From contig CM037790.1 of assembly GCA_021229015.1 (NCBI GenBank), forward strand, positions 59,111,288 to 59,175,287: DNA of 64,000 nucleotides. Reading direction: 5' to 3'. Below, piece by piece: positions 45,790-58,027 of the stretch; positions within the stretch are counted from its first letter, which is position 1, and every line of letters begins with the position of its first letter. This stretch comes from Solen grandis (lineage: Eukaryota; Mollusca; Bivalvia; Adapedonta; Solenidae). The position numbers were made by a program, and so were the translations under genes. The notes under the pieces were generated by a model. It ran no database searches. It saw only the letters and a list, made by a program, of their open reading frames with translations, and was not told the DNA's origin.

Positions 45790-47695
45790 CTGAATGAACA
45801 GATGTTTAGTACAAACTAGGAAGATTTATTTTTCTGTAAAGCTGTCTGATATTGCAAAATACAGTAAAAGGTATATTGGCATGTAGCATGTTACGTTTTC
45901 CACATTAGATCTAAGCTTTCAAAAAAAAGAGCACAAAAAAAAAGAAAAGCCGACCGACCGACCCATTTTTTCACAGCCTGTTACCAGAAACAAGGCAATT
46001 TTTTTACGCCTGATTTACAGAATTAACAGCATGATATGACCGGAGGGATGTCGTCCAGTTAGTACCATATACATGTACTGGTGAGTTGTGTAAATATGTA
46101 CATGTGTGAAGTGTAATGTTGTATTGCTTTTTAATATCTTGTACATGTAGTGTGACCATGTCATTGTTCTTGGTATTCATATGATATAAATCACCAATTG
46201 GATCTAGAGAAACTGCTATGATATGAATTATGTAAGTTCAGCAGTGAAATCACATAAGTCTCAGATATTGTATTTTGTTTATTTCGGTTGGAAACCTTGT
46301 TATGGTATCCTGAAATATTTGTTAAACAGTAATCAGAATAATACGAAATTAATTATGTAATATTAAATACATCAAACGACTCAACTTGTTTTAATATGTA
46401 CTGAGCTGAGCCCCGGTAGCTGGTAACAATAATGCTCTACCATACTTGGTAAATTAAAAAATGATCCCTTGATAAATGAGACCCCTATATACTCTCAATA
46501 TCAAATTTTCAAATTCTTCTTCTATCAAACAAGAAAGTAAAAATTCTTTGGTCATAAATGGTCCTACCGTCATGTTTTCTTTTCTCTTGTTTCGTGGTCA
46601 GTAACCAGCGTTTGGCGCACGTTTGCAAAACAAAATTATCACATTACCTGAATGATTAATACTTGTAAGATTTCAGTCAAGTCTTTAAAGCCATGCAGTG
46701 TTATTTATAGACATTACCTTGACATGCCGTTAACTTATGCAAACGCTTTCAAAACAGAAATCTCATATTACAGAATGATGAATACTTAAACTTGTAAGGG
46801 TAATTTTCAATGTGTCTCAATGCTGCAATACCTGCCCAAAAGAGGTTGAAATATTCAGGAATTGTAAAGTTAATATAACCAACACAATTTGTTTTCATGC
46901 TCATGTACACTTCCAGTGCAGTTCAAATTATATATCTTAGGGTAACGTCTTAATGGATTATGGATAAATGAATATTACACGCATGATAGTAATGACCCAA
47001 TCTTACAATAAAACAAAACTTTCGTAATAGTTCTTCTGTAAAAACTTCGCTGTAGTGGTTAATGGCTATAGTGATGTTGCTTCAGATTAAGCTACTAATT
47101 TTATCAAATTATTTAAAAATCTGGTAAAATTAAATCCTAGTTGTACCATCAGTTCACTTAAGAATACATGCCACTTACAATGTTACTTTTTAGTCATTTA
47201 ATTTAACAATAGTTATATATCAGTGCATGTCATACTGACATTCGTTGGTATGTGTCCTTGCTTGCCGCAATTCATTCGAATAAGGATTATATATCAGTGC
47301 ATGTGATACTGACATTCGTTGGTACAAACACATTCTGTAACCAGACTCCTTTTGTTCTGAACAAAAGAAAGGACTTTCTGCACGTCAAACCATGTCAAAA
47401 CTGATCATATCCATTTACTATTCTGACATACACCATCTTCAAAAAAATGAAGAAAATATGTCCCGAATTGACGGTTGTAGAGTGCAAACTTATATAAATA
47501 GCAGATAAAAATCTGTGACTTCATATGAAATAATTTAAAATTTAAAGTCAATTCATTCAAAAGGGAATCGGTGGCTTTGTTTTCATTTACAGTTTCATAA
47601 TGCTAGCTTTTCGAGAACCATCTTTAAAATAACTACAATAATACTCAAATTTAGTGTTCTGCAAGGGAACCAAGTATCACTAGTCCTCTTTACAT
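45790..47695. other. Intergenic or intronic DNA with one 75-bp-spaced direct repeat
   Basis: ATATATCAGTGCATGT, then ATACTGACATTCGTTGGTA, occurs near 47215 and again near 47290. No gene seen. Confidence 0.5.
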
Positions 47696-47697
47696 GC

Positions 47698-48128
47698 AAA
47701 CAAGAGGGCCATGATGGCCCTGAATCGCTCACCTGGTATCAGTAGGTAAAATAAAATGACCCCTTGGGCAGAGCCAATTTTGATCCCAGGGTCATGATTT
47801 GAACAAACTTGGTAGAGGTCTATTAGCCCATGTAACAAACCAAATATCTAAACTCCAGGCCTTGTGATTTCTGAGAAGAAAATATTTAAGTTTTTCCTAT
47901 ATTAGCCTATGTTAACCCTAGTGACCCCTTGGACGGGGCCAATTTTGACCCCAGGGTTATGATTTCAACAAATTGGGTATAGATCCACTACACAATGCTG
48001 CCACAAAATATTTTAACTCCAGGCCTTGTGGTTTCTGAGAAGAAGATTTTTCAAGTTTTTCCTATATTAGCCTATGTTAAATCATGTGACCCCTGGGGCT
48101 AGACCAATTTTGACCCCAGAGTCATGAT
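47698..48128 (+). repeat. Tandem-core element, 165-bp unit x 2.5
   Basis: The head AACAAGAGGGCCATGATGGC plus CTGAATCGCTCACCTG is shared with the 145-bp elements, but the core is different. GACCCCTTGG, CCAATTTTGACCCCAGGGT and CATGATTT landmarks start at 47758, 47923 and 48088. The head contains GGGCCAT-G-ATGGCCC, a perfect 7-nt-arm palindrome. Confidence 0.85.
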
Positions 48129-48545
48129 TTGAACAAAAGTAGTTCAAAACGAGATGATTTAATTTTTCTTTCTTTCCGTTGCCATGGCAACCAGATTTCT
48201 ACTTTTGTGAAGGTTCGCCCAAGAATCATTCTTGCCAAATTAATCAAATTCTGTCCGTCGGTTTCAGAGGAAATGTCGTTTAAAGTTTTTAACTATGTAC
48301 ACATAAGGCAAATAACCCCGCCCCTGGCGGCCATGTTTTCTTACGGATCGGAATAATTTAAGCAATCTTGGTAGATAGTTACGCAAGGAACATCTGTACC
48401 AAAACATTTTGAAATCTGGCCAGTAGTTTTGAAGGAGATGATTTTCATAATTGTTTTCTTTCCGTTGCCATGGCAACCAGAGTTCAACATGGATCAAGTT
48501 TATTTTAGCATCGTTTGTGAAGGTTCACTCAAGGATCATCCTGCT
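48129..48545 (+). repeat. 286-bp-spaced repeat with perfect X-box palindromes
   Basis: TCTTTCCGTTGCCATGGCAA and CCAGA recur at 48171 and 48457, with GTGAAGGTTC and AGGATCAT[CT]CTTGC-like phrases after each. GTTGCCATGGCAAC (48178-48191 and 48464-48477) is a perfect 14-nt palindrome and matches the RFX X-box consensus. The 75-codon ORF here is repeat-derived. Confidence 0.8.
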
Positions 48546-48549
48546 TAAA

Positions 48550-49815
48550 ATTTAAATTTGCACCAATGTCGTAGTCTAGGATGTGCAAAAAGTCCTGAAA
48601 TTTCAAGTGATTACGTCATCAAACATAGCAGATATTCATGTTTTTCGGATTAGGGCTTGTATACTGAAATCTAGCAATTTGAAGTAAACACAGAAAGCGG
48701 ATATTAGGTTGGTTATCCGGACGTTCCTGAAAGGTTAATTGCAATGCGTATTTGAGAGAATGAGGTGCATTTTAGGATGCAATGGTGTACACCAGGACCG
48801 ATAAGCATATTGCCTTTGTCATTACGGCTTTTTTCAAACTTTTATTAGGGCTTTCTGCCTCAAGCACTTTCACTTTTATTTCTGATTTAGCCACTAGGGG
48901 GCGCAATGCATGTAATCACTGTTTTGCTAATAACTGAAAAATTTTAAACCTGATTTAGATGCGGTTTTTTACATAATGTTCCTTGTTGACAGCCCCATCA
49001 AATATGATGGAAATCTCATCATCGAGCACAGAAAAAAAAATGTTCTAGGAGAGGTTGAATGTTCGAACCTTGGAAAAAGTGGAATAATAAGGGTAGGTCT
49101 ACGAAAAACCTACCCACTTTTGTTAGAGATCAGATAGAAGAATTCTGTTTGCTGCATACGATTTGCAAGACGTATACGCATAAAATATATGGGTGGCAAA
49201 TTTAAGAAATGCGTGGTTTGTCCTCTAGAAACGGTCAAACTTCACTTAAATTTAGGAAAAATTAAAATTCAAAAAACATGTTTTTTTGTCGCTCCTGACT
49301 AATTTTTTTGTTTTTTCGTCATGAAATTTTAACACGTTATGTTTTGTTAAGTTTGAAAGGGCCTCACAATTAAAAAAAATGAAAAGGTCAAGGTCATATT
49401 ACGATTATTGTGTTTTTATTCGGCCCCAAAGTGCCCCAAAACTAAAAATATTTCATTGAGAGTATAGGAACAAAAGTTTTAATTCTAGATAGTTCTTTCG
49501 TATACTTCAAATTGTGATATATAAGAAAAAGAATGTTCGACTAGTGCGACTTATATACTTGTTTGAACTATTTGCTGCATTTCTAGGTACCTAATTGTAA
49601 AATTTTTATCAATTTTGTTTCTCATATAGGGTATGGGAAAATATTTGCGCTAGAAGAGTTTGAATGTTCTTACATTGCAAAAAAAAAACAAAAAAAACTG
49701 TGCAGATGAGAGTAGGTCTTCAAAAAACCTTTGCGTTCTGTTTCATATTGAAAATTGTGGCTGAGTTGAAATAAAGTGTTCAAGTTGATTAGGTTAAAAG
49801 CGAAAACCGAGATAC
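48550..49815 (+). repeat. Degraded repeat DNA of the CRE-family neighbourhood
   Basis: It contains GTGATTACGTCATCAAACAT (also at 44338 and, altered, at 58295), TTTATTAGGGCTTTCTGCCT at about 48841, AAAGGTCAAGGTCATATTAC at about 49384, and GTTCGAACCTTGG. It ends in a small hairpin plus CTAG (ACCGCTTGCGGTTCTAG, 49813-49829). No gene. Confidence 0.6.
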
Positions 49816-49829
49816 CGCTTGCGGTTCTA

Positions 49830-50090
49830 GTTATTATTTGTCCTCCTTTTGAGGTTCAAATTAAAACAGGTTGCCAATAAACCAGCAGCATGAAATTTTA
49901 ACAGTAATCAGAGTGACTTTGACCCTTTTGAAGGCAACAATTTTTATCTTCATATGACGTCATTTGACGTCACAGTTCAAATAAGCTACCAAATTTGGTT
50001 AGCGCTCTGCAGCCGTCAATATTGGTCCGATTGACTTGATATTTAACAGGATGTATAAGTTTGGATGTAGATGTGCATTTTTCAAACTTT
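49830..50090 (+). repeat. CRE-bearing repeat, 5' fragment
   Basis: TTATTATTTGTCCTCCTTTT, GAGGTTCAAATTAAAACAGG, CATATGACGTCATTTGACGT at about 49955, GCTCTGCAGCCG. It is interrupted at about 50090 by another copy's hairpin module. Confidence 0.8.
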
Positions 50091-51140
50091 TATTAGGGTT
50101 TTCTGCCTCAAGCAGAAAATCCTGTTCGGTTTGTTATGTTTTTTCTTATTATTATTATTATTTGTCCTCCTTTTGAGGTTCAAAGTGACTTTGGCCCTTT
50201 TGAATGTAACAATTTTCATCTTCATATGATGTTATGTGTTGTCACAGTTGAATAATGCTACCAAATATGATTCGCGCTCTGCAGCTGACATTTCTAATCC
50301 GGGCGGCTTGATATGTTCACAGAAAGTGTACATTAGGATGTTGATGTGCGTACTTAATTAACTTTTCAAAATTCCAAAAGATCGAGATTTAATGCCAAAA
50401 TCGAGATTCGAACTTTGGTCTTAAAATCATAATTTCGTATTACAAAGCCACCTGAGGTGCTAGAAGCATGAAAATTGGACAGCATATGTGTCTTGAGATC
50501 TTCTTCGTATTCCATGACAACTGACGTCGTATTACGTCATTTAACGTCAGAACGTAATAAGCAATTTTGCATTAGAAATAAGCGGTTTTAGGCCCTGCAG
50601 GCTTTATTTTTTGATCGATTTACACGTAACTTTCAATAAATGTGCAACCTTGTGTCCCGTCGAATATGGTGGCATCCGTTTCCGCAAAATCACTGATTTA
50701 AGGTCATATTTCAGTTATCGTTTTATTCTTCAGCCTTAAATATCTCAAAAACAATAAATATTCTATGGAGACACTATGGTATAATTTGTAGAGCTTTGAA
50801 AGATCTCCCAGATGATGTTTAGTTTTTGATGATCGGGGTTGGATCAGTTGAGTTTTGGCAGAAAAACGAAAATAGTGTTACCCCAAGTGCTTTTAACTGC
50901 TTATATCTAAAGAAACATTGATTTTTGTAAATAAGGGTGTGAATACATATTTTTGCCGATTTTTGCAGTTTTCTAGAAGTAAACTATCCATATCATAAAA
51001 GTGCCTAAAGATACATCCATACATAAAGCATGTGAAATTAAGGGAATTTGAAGACCTTTCTAACGGTACTTAGGTTTTGGAAATTGGACATCATTTTATG
51101 AAGTAACAAAAAAAAAAAAAAAAAAAAAGAATTTAGAGGA
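50091..51140 (+). repeat. CRE-bearing repeat with hairpin module
   Basis: TTTTATTAGGGTTTTCTGCC, then TCAAGCAGAAAATCCTG, opens the copy. Next come (TTA)n and the body (CTCCTTTTGAGGTTC, ACTGACGTCGTATTACGTCA, GATCGGGGTTGGATCAG). A run of A at 51106-51128 marks its end region. Confidence 0.8.
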
Positions 51141-51219
51141 TATTCATGTCCATGGTTAGTTATCTTTACATACAAAGCCGTTATAGATAGGAGAACATAA
51201 TAAGAAAGTGAAATAATTG

Positions 51220-51890
51220 ATATTGTAAGAGCTTTCTTACAATACCAAGTTTAGTAATTTGCCTTTATTATGATAAGGCGCTTGTCCATCTGTCCGTCCG
51301 TTAGCCATATCAATGTCCACTCAATAACTTGATAACTAATATGTGTGCTGTTTTCATACTTAGATGATGGGTTGACATGGATATTGAATGATCATTGATT
51401 TGATTTTTGAGGTCATTATGTCAAAGGTCAAGGTCACGTTGACACTTAGTGTAAAGTCGTTGTCCGCACAATAAATTGAGAAGGAATAAGCATAGATTTT
51501 TGAAATTGGTAGGGAAATTGCCCATTGTCACTTGAAGACCCTTATTGACTTTGAGGTCATTAGATCAAAAGTCAAGGTCACAGTGACATTTAATATAAAA
51601 ATCCTTGTCCACAATTCCTTGAGAATGAATAATCCTAGTTGTTAAACTTTTTAGGGACATTGTCCATGGCCAGTTCACGATCTTTTTTTAAATTTTCAGG
51701 TCATTTGGTCAAAGGTCAGGATCAAAGTGACACTTAATATAAAATCGTTTTTATTTGTTGCTTGAGAAGAAATAAGCCTATGTCTGTGAAACTTGGTAGG
51801 GACATTGCCCACGGCCTGTATATTCTGACCTATGACTTTGAGGTAATAAAGTCAAAGTTTAAGGTCATAATGACACTTAGCCATAGGAGC
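51220..51890 (+). repeat. TCAAGGTCA-rich repeat, copy 1
   Basis: TTTCTTACAATACCAAGTTT, GATAAGGCGCTTGTCC, ATGTCAAAGGTCAAGGTCAC (at about 51418 and, varied, 51567, 51710, 51850), CATTGTCCATGGCC. About four sub-units of 140-150 bp. The block also occurs at 52780-53275 and in part at 58030-58880. Confidence 0.8.
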
Positions 51891-52780
51891 AGAAAGCCCT
51901 ATCGTTTGTGCGGGACAAACGAAATCTAATTATTATTATTATGCTACTTTATTTCTTCCTTTCGAGGTTCAAATTAAAACAAGTTACCGACAAGGCAGCA
52001 GCATGAAATTTAAACAGTATGCACAGTGACTTTGGCGCTTTTGAGTGCAGCAATATTTTTCTTCATGTGATGTCACGTGACCTCAGGGTTGAACGCGCTC
52101 TACAGCCGCCATTTCTTGACCAATTGACTTGATTTATTCACAGAATGTATGGACTGCGATTTAGATGTGCAGGATTATATACATTTTGCAACATTCTGAA
52201 AGACCAAGGATCTATGGTGGAAACAAGTTTCGAACTTTGGACCTGAAAATTTATTTAAGTATTACGAAGCTTTCAGATAAGCTAGAAACTTAAGAACTGG
52301 GCAGAACATGTGTCTTAACAATTTCTTACAGCTCTGAAAAGACTGACGTCGTATGATGTAAACTGACGTCATGACGCGTTAACAAACTTTTAATCCAAAA
52401 TGTAGGTTTTTTTAGCCCTGCATGCCTTAACTTTTGACCGATTTGCATAAAATGTTCACTGAATGTGCAACGTAGCATCTCATTTACCTTAGTCACTTCC
52501 ATTTCCGGAAAATCCTAAAGGTCAAGGTCATATGTTCTTTATTGGTGTTTTTATTCGGCAAGGTGTATCTCAAAAACGAAAAAAGATTCTACCTGGACAC
52601 TGTGGGTAAAGTCTGTAGTGCTTTGAAAGACCTTTCAGGTGATATTTAGTTTTTGAAGATCGGGGTTGAATTGGTTGAGTTATGGCAGAAAGACGAAAAG
52701 TGTACTTTTAACGAAATTGAAACGCTGTAGTTTCATGAACTTTGAATAAAAAATTATGATTTCTTCAAGATTAACACTTA
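51891..52780 (+). repeat. CRE-bearing repeat with boundary module, copy 3
   Basis: GCAGAAAGCCCTAT, hairpin CGTTTGT/ACAAACG (51903-51921), CTAA (51926-51929), then (TTA)n and CTTTCGAGGTTCAAATTAAA. The body parallels 43256-44260, including GACGTCATGACGCGTTAACA and GATCGGGGTTGAATTGG. Confidence 0.88.
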
Positions 52781-53275
52781 GAGTTTTCTTACAATACCAA
52801 GTTTAGTAATACGCCCTTATTTTGATAAGGCGCTTGTCCATATCAATGTCCACTCAATAACTTGATTACTAATATGTGTGCTGTCTTCATACGTAGATGA
52901 AAGGTTGACATAGATAGTAGATTATCAGTATTGATTTTGAGGTCATTATGTCAAAGGTCAAGGTCACGTTGACACTTAGTGTAATGTCCTTGTCCGCACA
53001 ATAAATTGAGAAGGAATAAGCATAGATTTTTGAAATTGGTAGGGAAATTGCTCATTGTCAGTTGAAGACCCTTAATAATTTTGATGTCATTCGATCAAAA
53101 GTCAAGGTCACGGTGAAATTTAATATAAAAATCCTTGTCCGCTGAATTCATTGAGAATGAATAATCCTAAGTTTGTGAAACTGGTTAGGGACATTGTCCA
53201 TGTCCACTTCACGAACTTTCTTTTTTTAAATTTTCAAGTCATTTGGTCAAAGGTCAGGATCAAAGTGACACAGAG
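52781..53275 (+). repeat. TCAAGGTCA-rich repeat, copy 2
   Basis: It repeats 51230-51730 closely (CTTACAATACCAAGTTTAG, GGCGCTTGTCCATATCAATG, GTCAAAGGTCAAGGTCACG, GTCAAAGGTCAGGATCAAAG). Confidence 0.8.
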
Positions 53276-53404
53276 ATAGTAGTTTCAGAAGCGACATGTG
53301 TTGTTATGAGTTTTAATGCTACGAGTAGATATATTTGTTCATTACTGTAACAGATATACATTAGTTGCAACAGTAGAGACCAGACAGTAATCATTTTGGT
53401 AGCA

Positions 53405-53735
53405 GAAGTAGTAGTTGTTTGTTTGCTTGGGATGAACGTCCTTGCGATCATAGCACATTTCAGTATAATTGGGACTTTTGCCAACATGAGAGATATATAG
53501 TGCTGCCTCACTCCGACATTATGTCGTAAAAATTAAGTGGTTTGATACAACAAAGTCACATTATCCTAACACTAGGTCAACCAGTCCTGGAACTCGCTTA
53601 AATGTGCTGGGGGCCAAGCGAAATGGGGATATACCAGTATGTACCATTACAACCACTGTGGTATGTCGTAACCCGAGGATCGAATCCACGACCCCGGTTA
53701 CGGAACAGATTCTCTGCTCTAACCACTTCGTCACT
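53405..53735 (-). repeat. tRNA-derived SINE, full body with head
   Basis: A reversed tail at about 53410 is followed by TGCCTCACTCCGACATTATG, CACATTATCCTAACAC and AACCAGTCCTGGAACTCGC. Then come CCGAGGATCGAATCCACGAC (B-box complement) and GCTCTAACCACTTCGTCAC (A-box complement). The two ORFs overlapping it are artefacts. Confidence 0.8.
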
Positions 53736-53739
53736 CAGT

Positions 53740-54285
53740 TGGACCGTTTGTCGTTGAAGTAGAAGCAGTATCTTTTTTGTAGCTGTGATTAATTCGGCTG
53801 TGATTACTGTTTTATTATTGTTTTCCGTGAACTTGAAATGATAGCATTGAAAAACAAACTTGGTCAAGCCCAATGCTACGGTGGCATGGACGGTATTTTC
53901 TTATATTGCGTGGCGACGAAATATAAAAAATATCTTCCGTGTCTGTTTTAAGCCACCGTACATTACAGAACATAAAAGTGTTTGTTTTATTTTATAACCG
54001 TGCTCTCCCACCAAACGTTTTCCTAGTGCACCGCAGCACGAAGTTTTTAATTCGACGCTGTTAACATCGATTGCATTTTAGATATCGCTTACCCTACACT
54101 GGTGTTATAGATATAAGATTATGATTTATTTTGTCTAAAAAGTATTTTACATTGGTTACCGCGCATACTAGATTATGAAATCATGTTAGATGTTTTTCAA
54201 TTCGGCAATGATTGCCAAATCAAAGAAATACACATATGCTTTATTGTATACGCCCAGTGTAACGAAGTAAAGTGACCCCCATAGA
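53740..54285. other. Intergenic DNA, no gene seen
   Basis: Unique-looking AT-rich sequence; no repeat or coding signal recognised. Confidence 0.45.
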
Positions 54286-54289
54286 ATAA

Positions 54290-54600
54290 TGACCCCCGTC
54301 ATAATTTTTCAGAAAAAGTGACCCCCTTTCTATAAAATACTGACACCCTCCTTTAAGAATAATAACTCCCTCGATGATATCTCAAGAATATAGACCTCCG
54401 GTCATTATTCTTCAGAGAAAATGATCCCCTTTCTATAAAATACTGACACCCTCCTTTAAGAATAATAACTCCCTCGATGATATCTCAAGAATATACACCT
54501 CCGGTCATTATTCTTCAGAGAAAATGATCCCCTTTCTATAAAATACTGACACCCTCCTTTAAGAATAATAATTTTCTCAAGAATATACACCGGATATATA
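54290..54600 (+). repeat. 103-bp tandem array x 3
   Basis: CTTTCTATAAAATACTGACA begins at 54326, 54429 and 54532, exactly 103 bp apart. Units include CTCCTTTAAGAATAATAAC and GGTCATTATTCTTCAGAG. Decayed half-units and a C/CA run (54609-54635) continue to about 54780. Confidence 0.92.
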
Positions 54601-54779
54601 TCAAAAGTGACCCCCCCCCCCACACACACACACGTGATATGATATGTATAAGATATCGACCCGGTGATTATTCATCAGAAATTGTGATCCCTGAATCTCA
54701 CCCCTCACCAGATGATATATATCAGATATTTGCCCGGGTCATTATTCTTCAGAAAATGTGACCATCCTTCATGATATAT

Positions 54780-55410
54780 GTATGCATAGCTGAGAAAAGT
54801 CGCTTGTAATCGGTAACTGCCTCCGTGATATCGTAAATAAGAGCTCGTAAGGCTTCTGTGCCAAAATACGAGTATAATCAATTTGGCTTAACAATAATTT
54901 GGTGTAAACTTTCAAAAGTAACAAAACATAAGGATTGGTTGAAATAATACTCACTGTTCTAAGTATCACATTTAAGTGTCTAATAAGTCTTTAATTTCAA
55001 GGACTGACCAATGCAAGAAAGCAACTACAAAAACGATAGCATCTTCGTTGAAATGCAACTCTCTATTTCTCTATTACTTTTTAACATATTATCTCTCTTT
55101 TCTCACCTTTCTCAACATGTACACATAGGAGATTTTATAATACCTTTTTATAAATATTTTAAAATACAGTTATTTTCCAACCAATTCTTTATCCAAACAA
55201 ATAAAAAAGTATTTTTATTAATTAAAAACCAGGTTGATAACGTAATCCATCCTCTTGGTGAAAACAAAGATAAATTTTACTTTATAAAACTCAATATTGA
55301 ATAATTAAATATTACAACACTCTGTCCCTGATCATGTCGGATTATACACCCACATCCCGTCACAAAACTCACACACGCGCCGCCCCTGTTTCGAAGATTT
55401 AGGCCCTCTT
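54780..55410. other. Intergenic DNA, no gene seen
   Basis: The 97-codon ORF at 55011-55304 is A/T-driven (Phe/Ile/Lys-rich), with no domain or splice context. Confidence 0.4.
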
Positions 55411-55414
55411 TCTT

Positions 55415-55640
55415 GTGGTGGCCAAGTGGTTATAGCTTCCGCACAATAACCGAGAGGTTATGGGTTCGATTCCCTGCAGCGACATACCAAAGCAGCTAAA
55501 GGAGTTCTAAATATCTTTCTTGTACCTAGCGCTCAGTAAACAAAGATAGCTGGTTGGCCCAGAGTCAGGTTCATGTAACTGGGTGTGGTTCCGGTTTCAT
55601 GCCACTTGTCTACGGCATGATAGACAAGACCACAAATGTC
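55415..55640 (+). repeat. tRNA-derived SINE with intact A and B boxes, 3' shortened
   Basis: The A box is TGGCCAAGTGGTTATAGC and the B box GGTTATGGGTTCGATTCCC. The shared body follows: ACATACCAAAGCAGC, TAGCGCTCAGTAAAC, CATGTAACTGGGTGTGG and TGCCACTTGTCTACGGCATG. The tail after 55640 does not match other copies. Confidence 0.85.
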
Positions 55641-55644
55641 TAAA

Positions 55645-56154
55645 TTACAGACAACACATCATGATTATTGGGCAACGAATTATGTGTTCGGTCATAACCG
55701 GAGACACCGATATTTTAATCGTGCGTCTTCGGCATCTTTTAGTTGTTATTACTTTATTGTTGTTGTTCTTGTAGTAGTTGTTGTTATTGTTTGCTGAAGG
55801 TAAGAGTCGTAGAGGACGTAAAGGATGCTTTAATTCAACTACTCAGCCACCAAGGAAGGCCCCTATCTCATTTGTAAACTTAGCATAATTAAATTTCATT
55901 TGTAACGATTATATCGATTTTGCTCTTTTAAAATTTAAAAATAAGATATTCTGGGTGTTTTTTTTATTCTAACCCCAAGCAAGTATAAAAATTTATTTGG
56001 GTATGTTTTTCCTCCTTTTACAATATACACATGTATAATTGATTGGCGCCTAAAACAGTATTGTTTTTTTTTCTCACATTGATCTTTATTTTGTCCAACT
56101 ACAACTCAATCAGCTAATAACAAACTAGGCGCAGGACTTTGTTATACAATCAAG

Positions 56155-56202
<48 letters not shown>

Positions 56203-57050
56203 GTGGGGGAAGACCTCTGCTTACACTGATGCGCTGGACCTACCACAAGACCGCTGCATGGCTTCCTCACATTAAACCTACCGAAACTCGAACCAACAGC
56301 GGTGCTGGGCTACGTGGTATTCTATCTGTGGCTATAACCACTATGCAACTTTTTCATTCCTCAAAACGACTTAATCTGCCATTGATTAAGGCATTTAAAC
56401 AATTGTTCAATTATTACGAACATTTTCCTTTTTCAGAACTGACGTGCGTTCCCGAGTCATCATTTCTGTACTACATATCTATCTATTTTGTTTATCAACT
56501 ATATAATCATTTTGATGCCACAATGTTAATCTGTTAGGTTCTAATTTACCGACATATTTTTTGATAATGGCTTTTTCAATGTGGGCATAACTTTAACAGA
56601 TCTATAACATTTAATGTATTGTTATGTCATAAAATGGCAGTTGAAAGACATGTACAAATTATTCATTGTACATTTCAAATTCAGTCTTCTTACTTAGGTA
56701 TGCTTTTTTTACACGCTGTAGAAATATACATTACTATAAAACTTGAATGCAAAATACGCCTCACTCCATGCAGCAGGTGATTTCATCAGTTTCAAATAAC
56801 TCCCGAACAGCTACGTTTACATAAATTGAATGTTCGTCATTGTATTACTTGCAACATGTTTGCATGCTTGAGAAGATTATAATAATGTTTTACTTTTCGT
56901 TGATGTGAAGCAAATCGTCATAACTCTGATCACCCAGCAAGCTATATAGGGTATTATTGTATCTAAGAAAATGGCTGGGAAAGTCCTACCTGGATATATA
57001 TCTTCCCAGGTAGTGATCAGTCTGCACTTTGTAACTCTACCTTTGTTTTG
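55645..57050. other. Intergenic or intronic DNA with a TA microsatellite
   Basis: (TA)n at 56157-56197. The 132-codon ORF at 56139-56537 starts inside the microsatellite and shows no domain. If the exon at 57054 is real, part of this is its upstream intron. Confidence 0.45.
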
Positions 57051-57053
57051 CAG

Positions 57054-57161
57054 AGCAATCCTGCACCCGGACATGACAATATCCGGCCAATCTACTCTAG
57101 CTTTGAACGCATGTATAGAAAACCTCAGCCTGTAGCGTTTCATGGCTTGGTGCAAAAATAG
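57054..57161 (+). CDS. Possible terminal exon of a host gene
   Basis: A good acceptor (CTACCTTTGTTTTGCAG, ending at 57053) precedes 35 codons and a TAG at 57159-57161. The peptide has a natural look (SNPAPGHDNIRPIYSSFERM, then YRKPQPVAFHG). An AATAAA follows at 57176-57181, unusually close to the stop. Another frame is also open for 26 codons, and the minus strand is open for 92, so the call is tentative. Family not recognised. Confidence 0.35.
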   Translation, partial: SNPAPGHDNIRPIYSSFERMYRKPQPVAFHGLVQK

Positions 57162-57184
57162 TGTTACTTCAAATTAATAAAAAT

Positions 57185-58025
57185 CCCTTACAATAGTTTG
57201 GCACTAAACTCAATTTGTAATTTTGCAAGACATTGTTACATGTTGTATTCTTTAGGCGATGTTTACTGGCTTGAAAGAAATGTTAAACCTTTAATTTTGT
57301 TGAGGGTATTGCTGAGTAAAACGAACGAGATGAAAATAAACATGATGATTTTGCAATATTCGAACCTAAAATTGCGATATATAGCAATATATTAAGCCTT
57401 AATTCAAAACATATGCACAAGATGTGGACACTTCTTTTATTTATTTTCATATTTTGGGCTTTTGTGTTAGGTACTAACTCAACTTTTCAACAGATGTTTT
57501 AATTTCAAGTTTCCTTTCTTACTTATAATACATGTAGTAACCATAACCACTTAATCATATTAGCTTCACATGGCTTCGGCACATACCCTTGTCGCTATGA
57601 GTTTTGAGTAGGCATTCCAATCTCATGGTACTCGTTCAGGTCCTTGGTTCGAGTCTGATCTGCCTGCACTTGTTTCTCATCTGGTTACATTGGGCACTAA
57701 ACGTAGGGCTGGTACAGTATAGTTCTCAAGTATAATCACACTTGGATTTGTCATGAACATATCAATTTGTTCTGTCCGGTGAATTTGGAACAAATTCAAA
57801 AGAGGCGAGGGAGTATGTAATGGCCAATAAGTAACACTTTTAGTGTTATATTTGTGTAAAGGGTCTGGTAGATCACTCTGTATAGCACTTGCTCCGTAAT
57901 AAAGGGGTCCCCACTTTAACTCCTAGGGTCCCCCAGTCGTGTGTGTACATTTTACTCACCTTGTTACATTTGGCTATAAATATGGGACGTTAGATAACAG
58001 TTCTTCTATATATATCACACTTGAG
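57185..58025 (+). repeat. Intergenic DNA with a tRNA-like SINE relic at about 57540-57740
   Basis: GCTTCACATGGCTTCGGCAC and a B-box-like TTGGTTCGAGTCTGATC (57644-57660) suggest a decayed tRNA-derived repeat. Nothing else is recognised. Confidence 0.4.
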
Positions 58026-58027
58026 TT

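Noticed and set aside
56139..56537. 132-codon ORF starting in a TA microsatellite
   Set aside because: Its start is fortuitous, composition is mixed, and no domain or splice context supports it.
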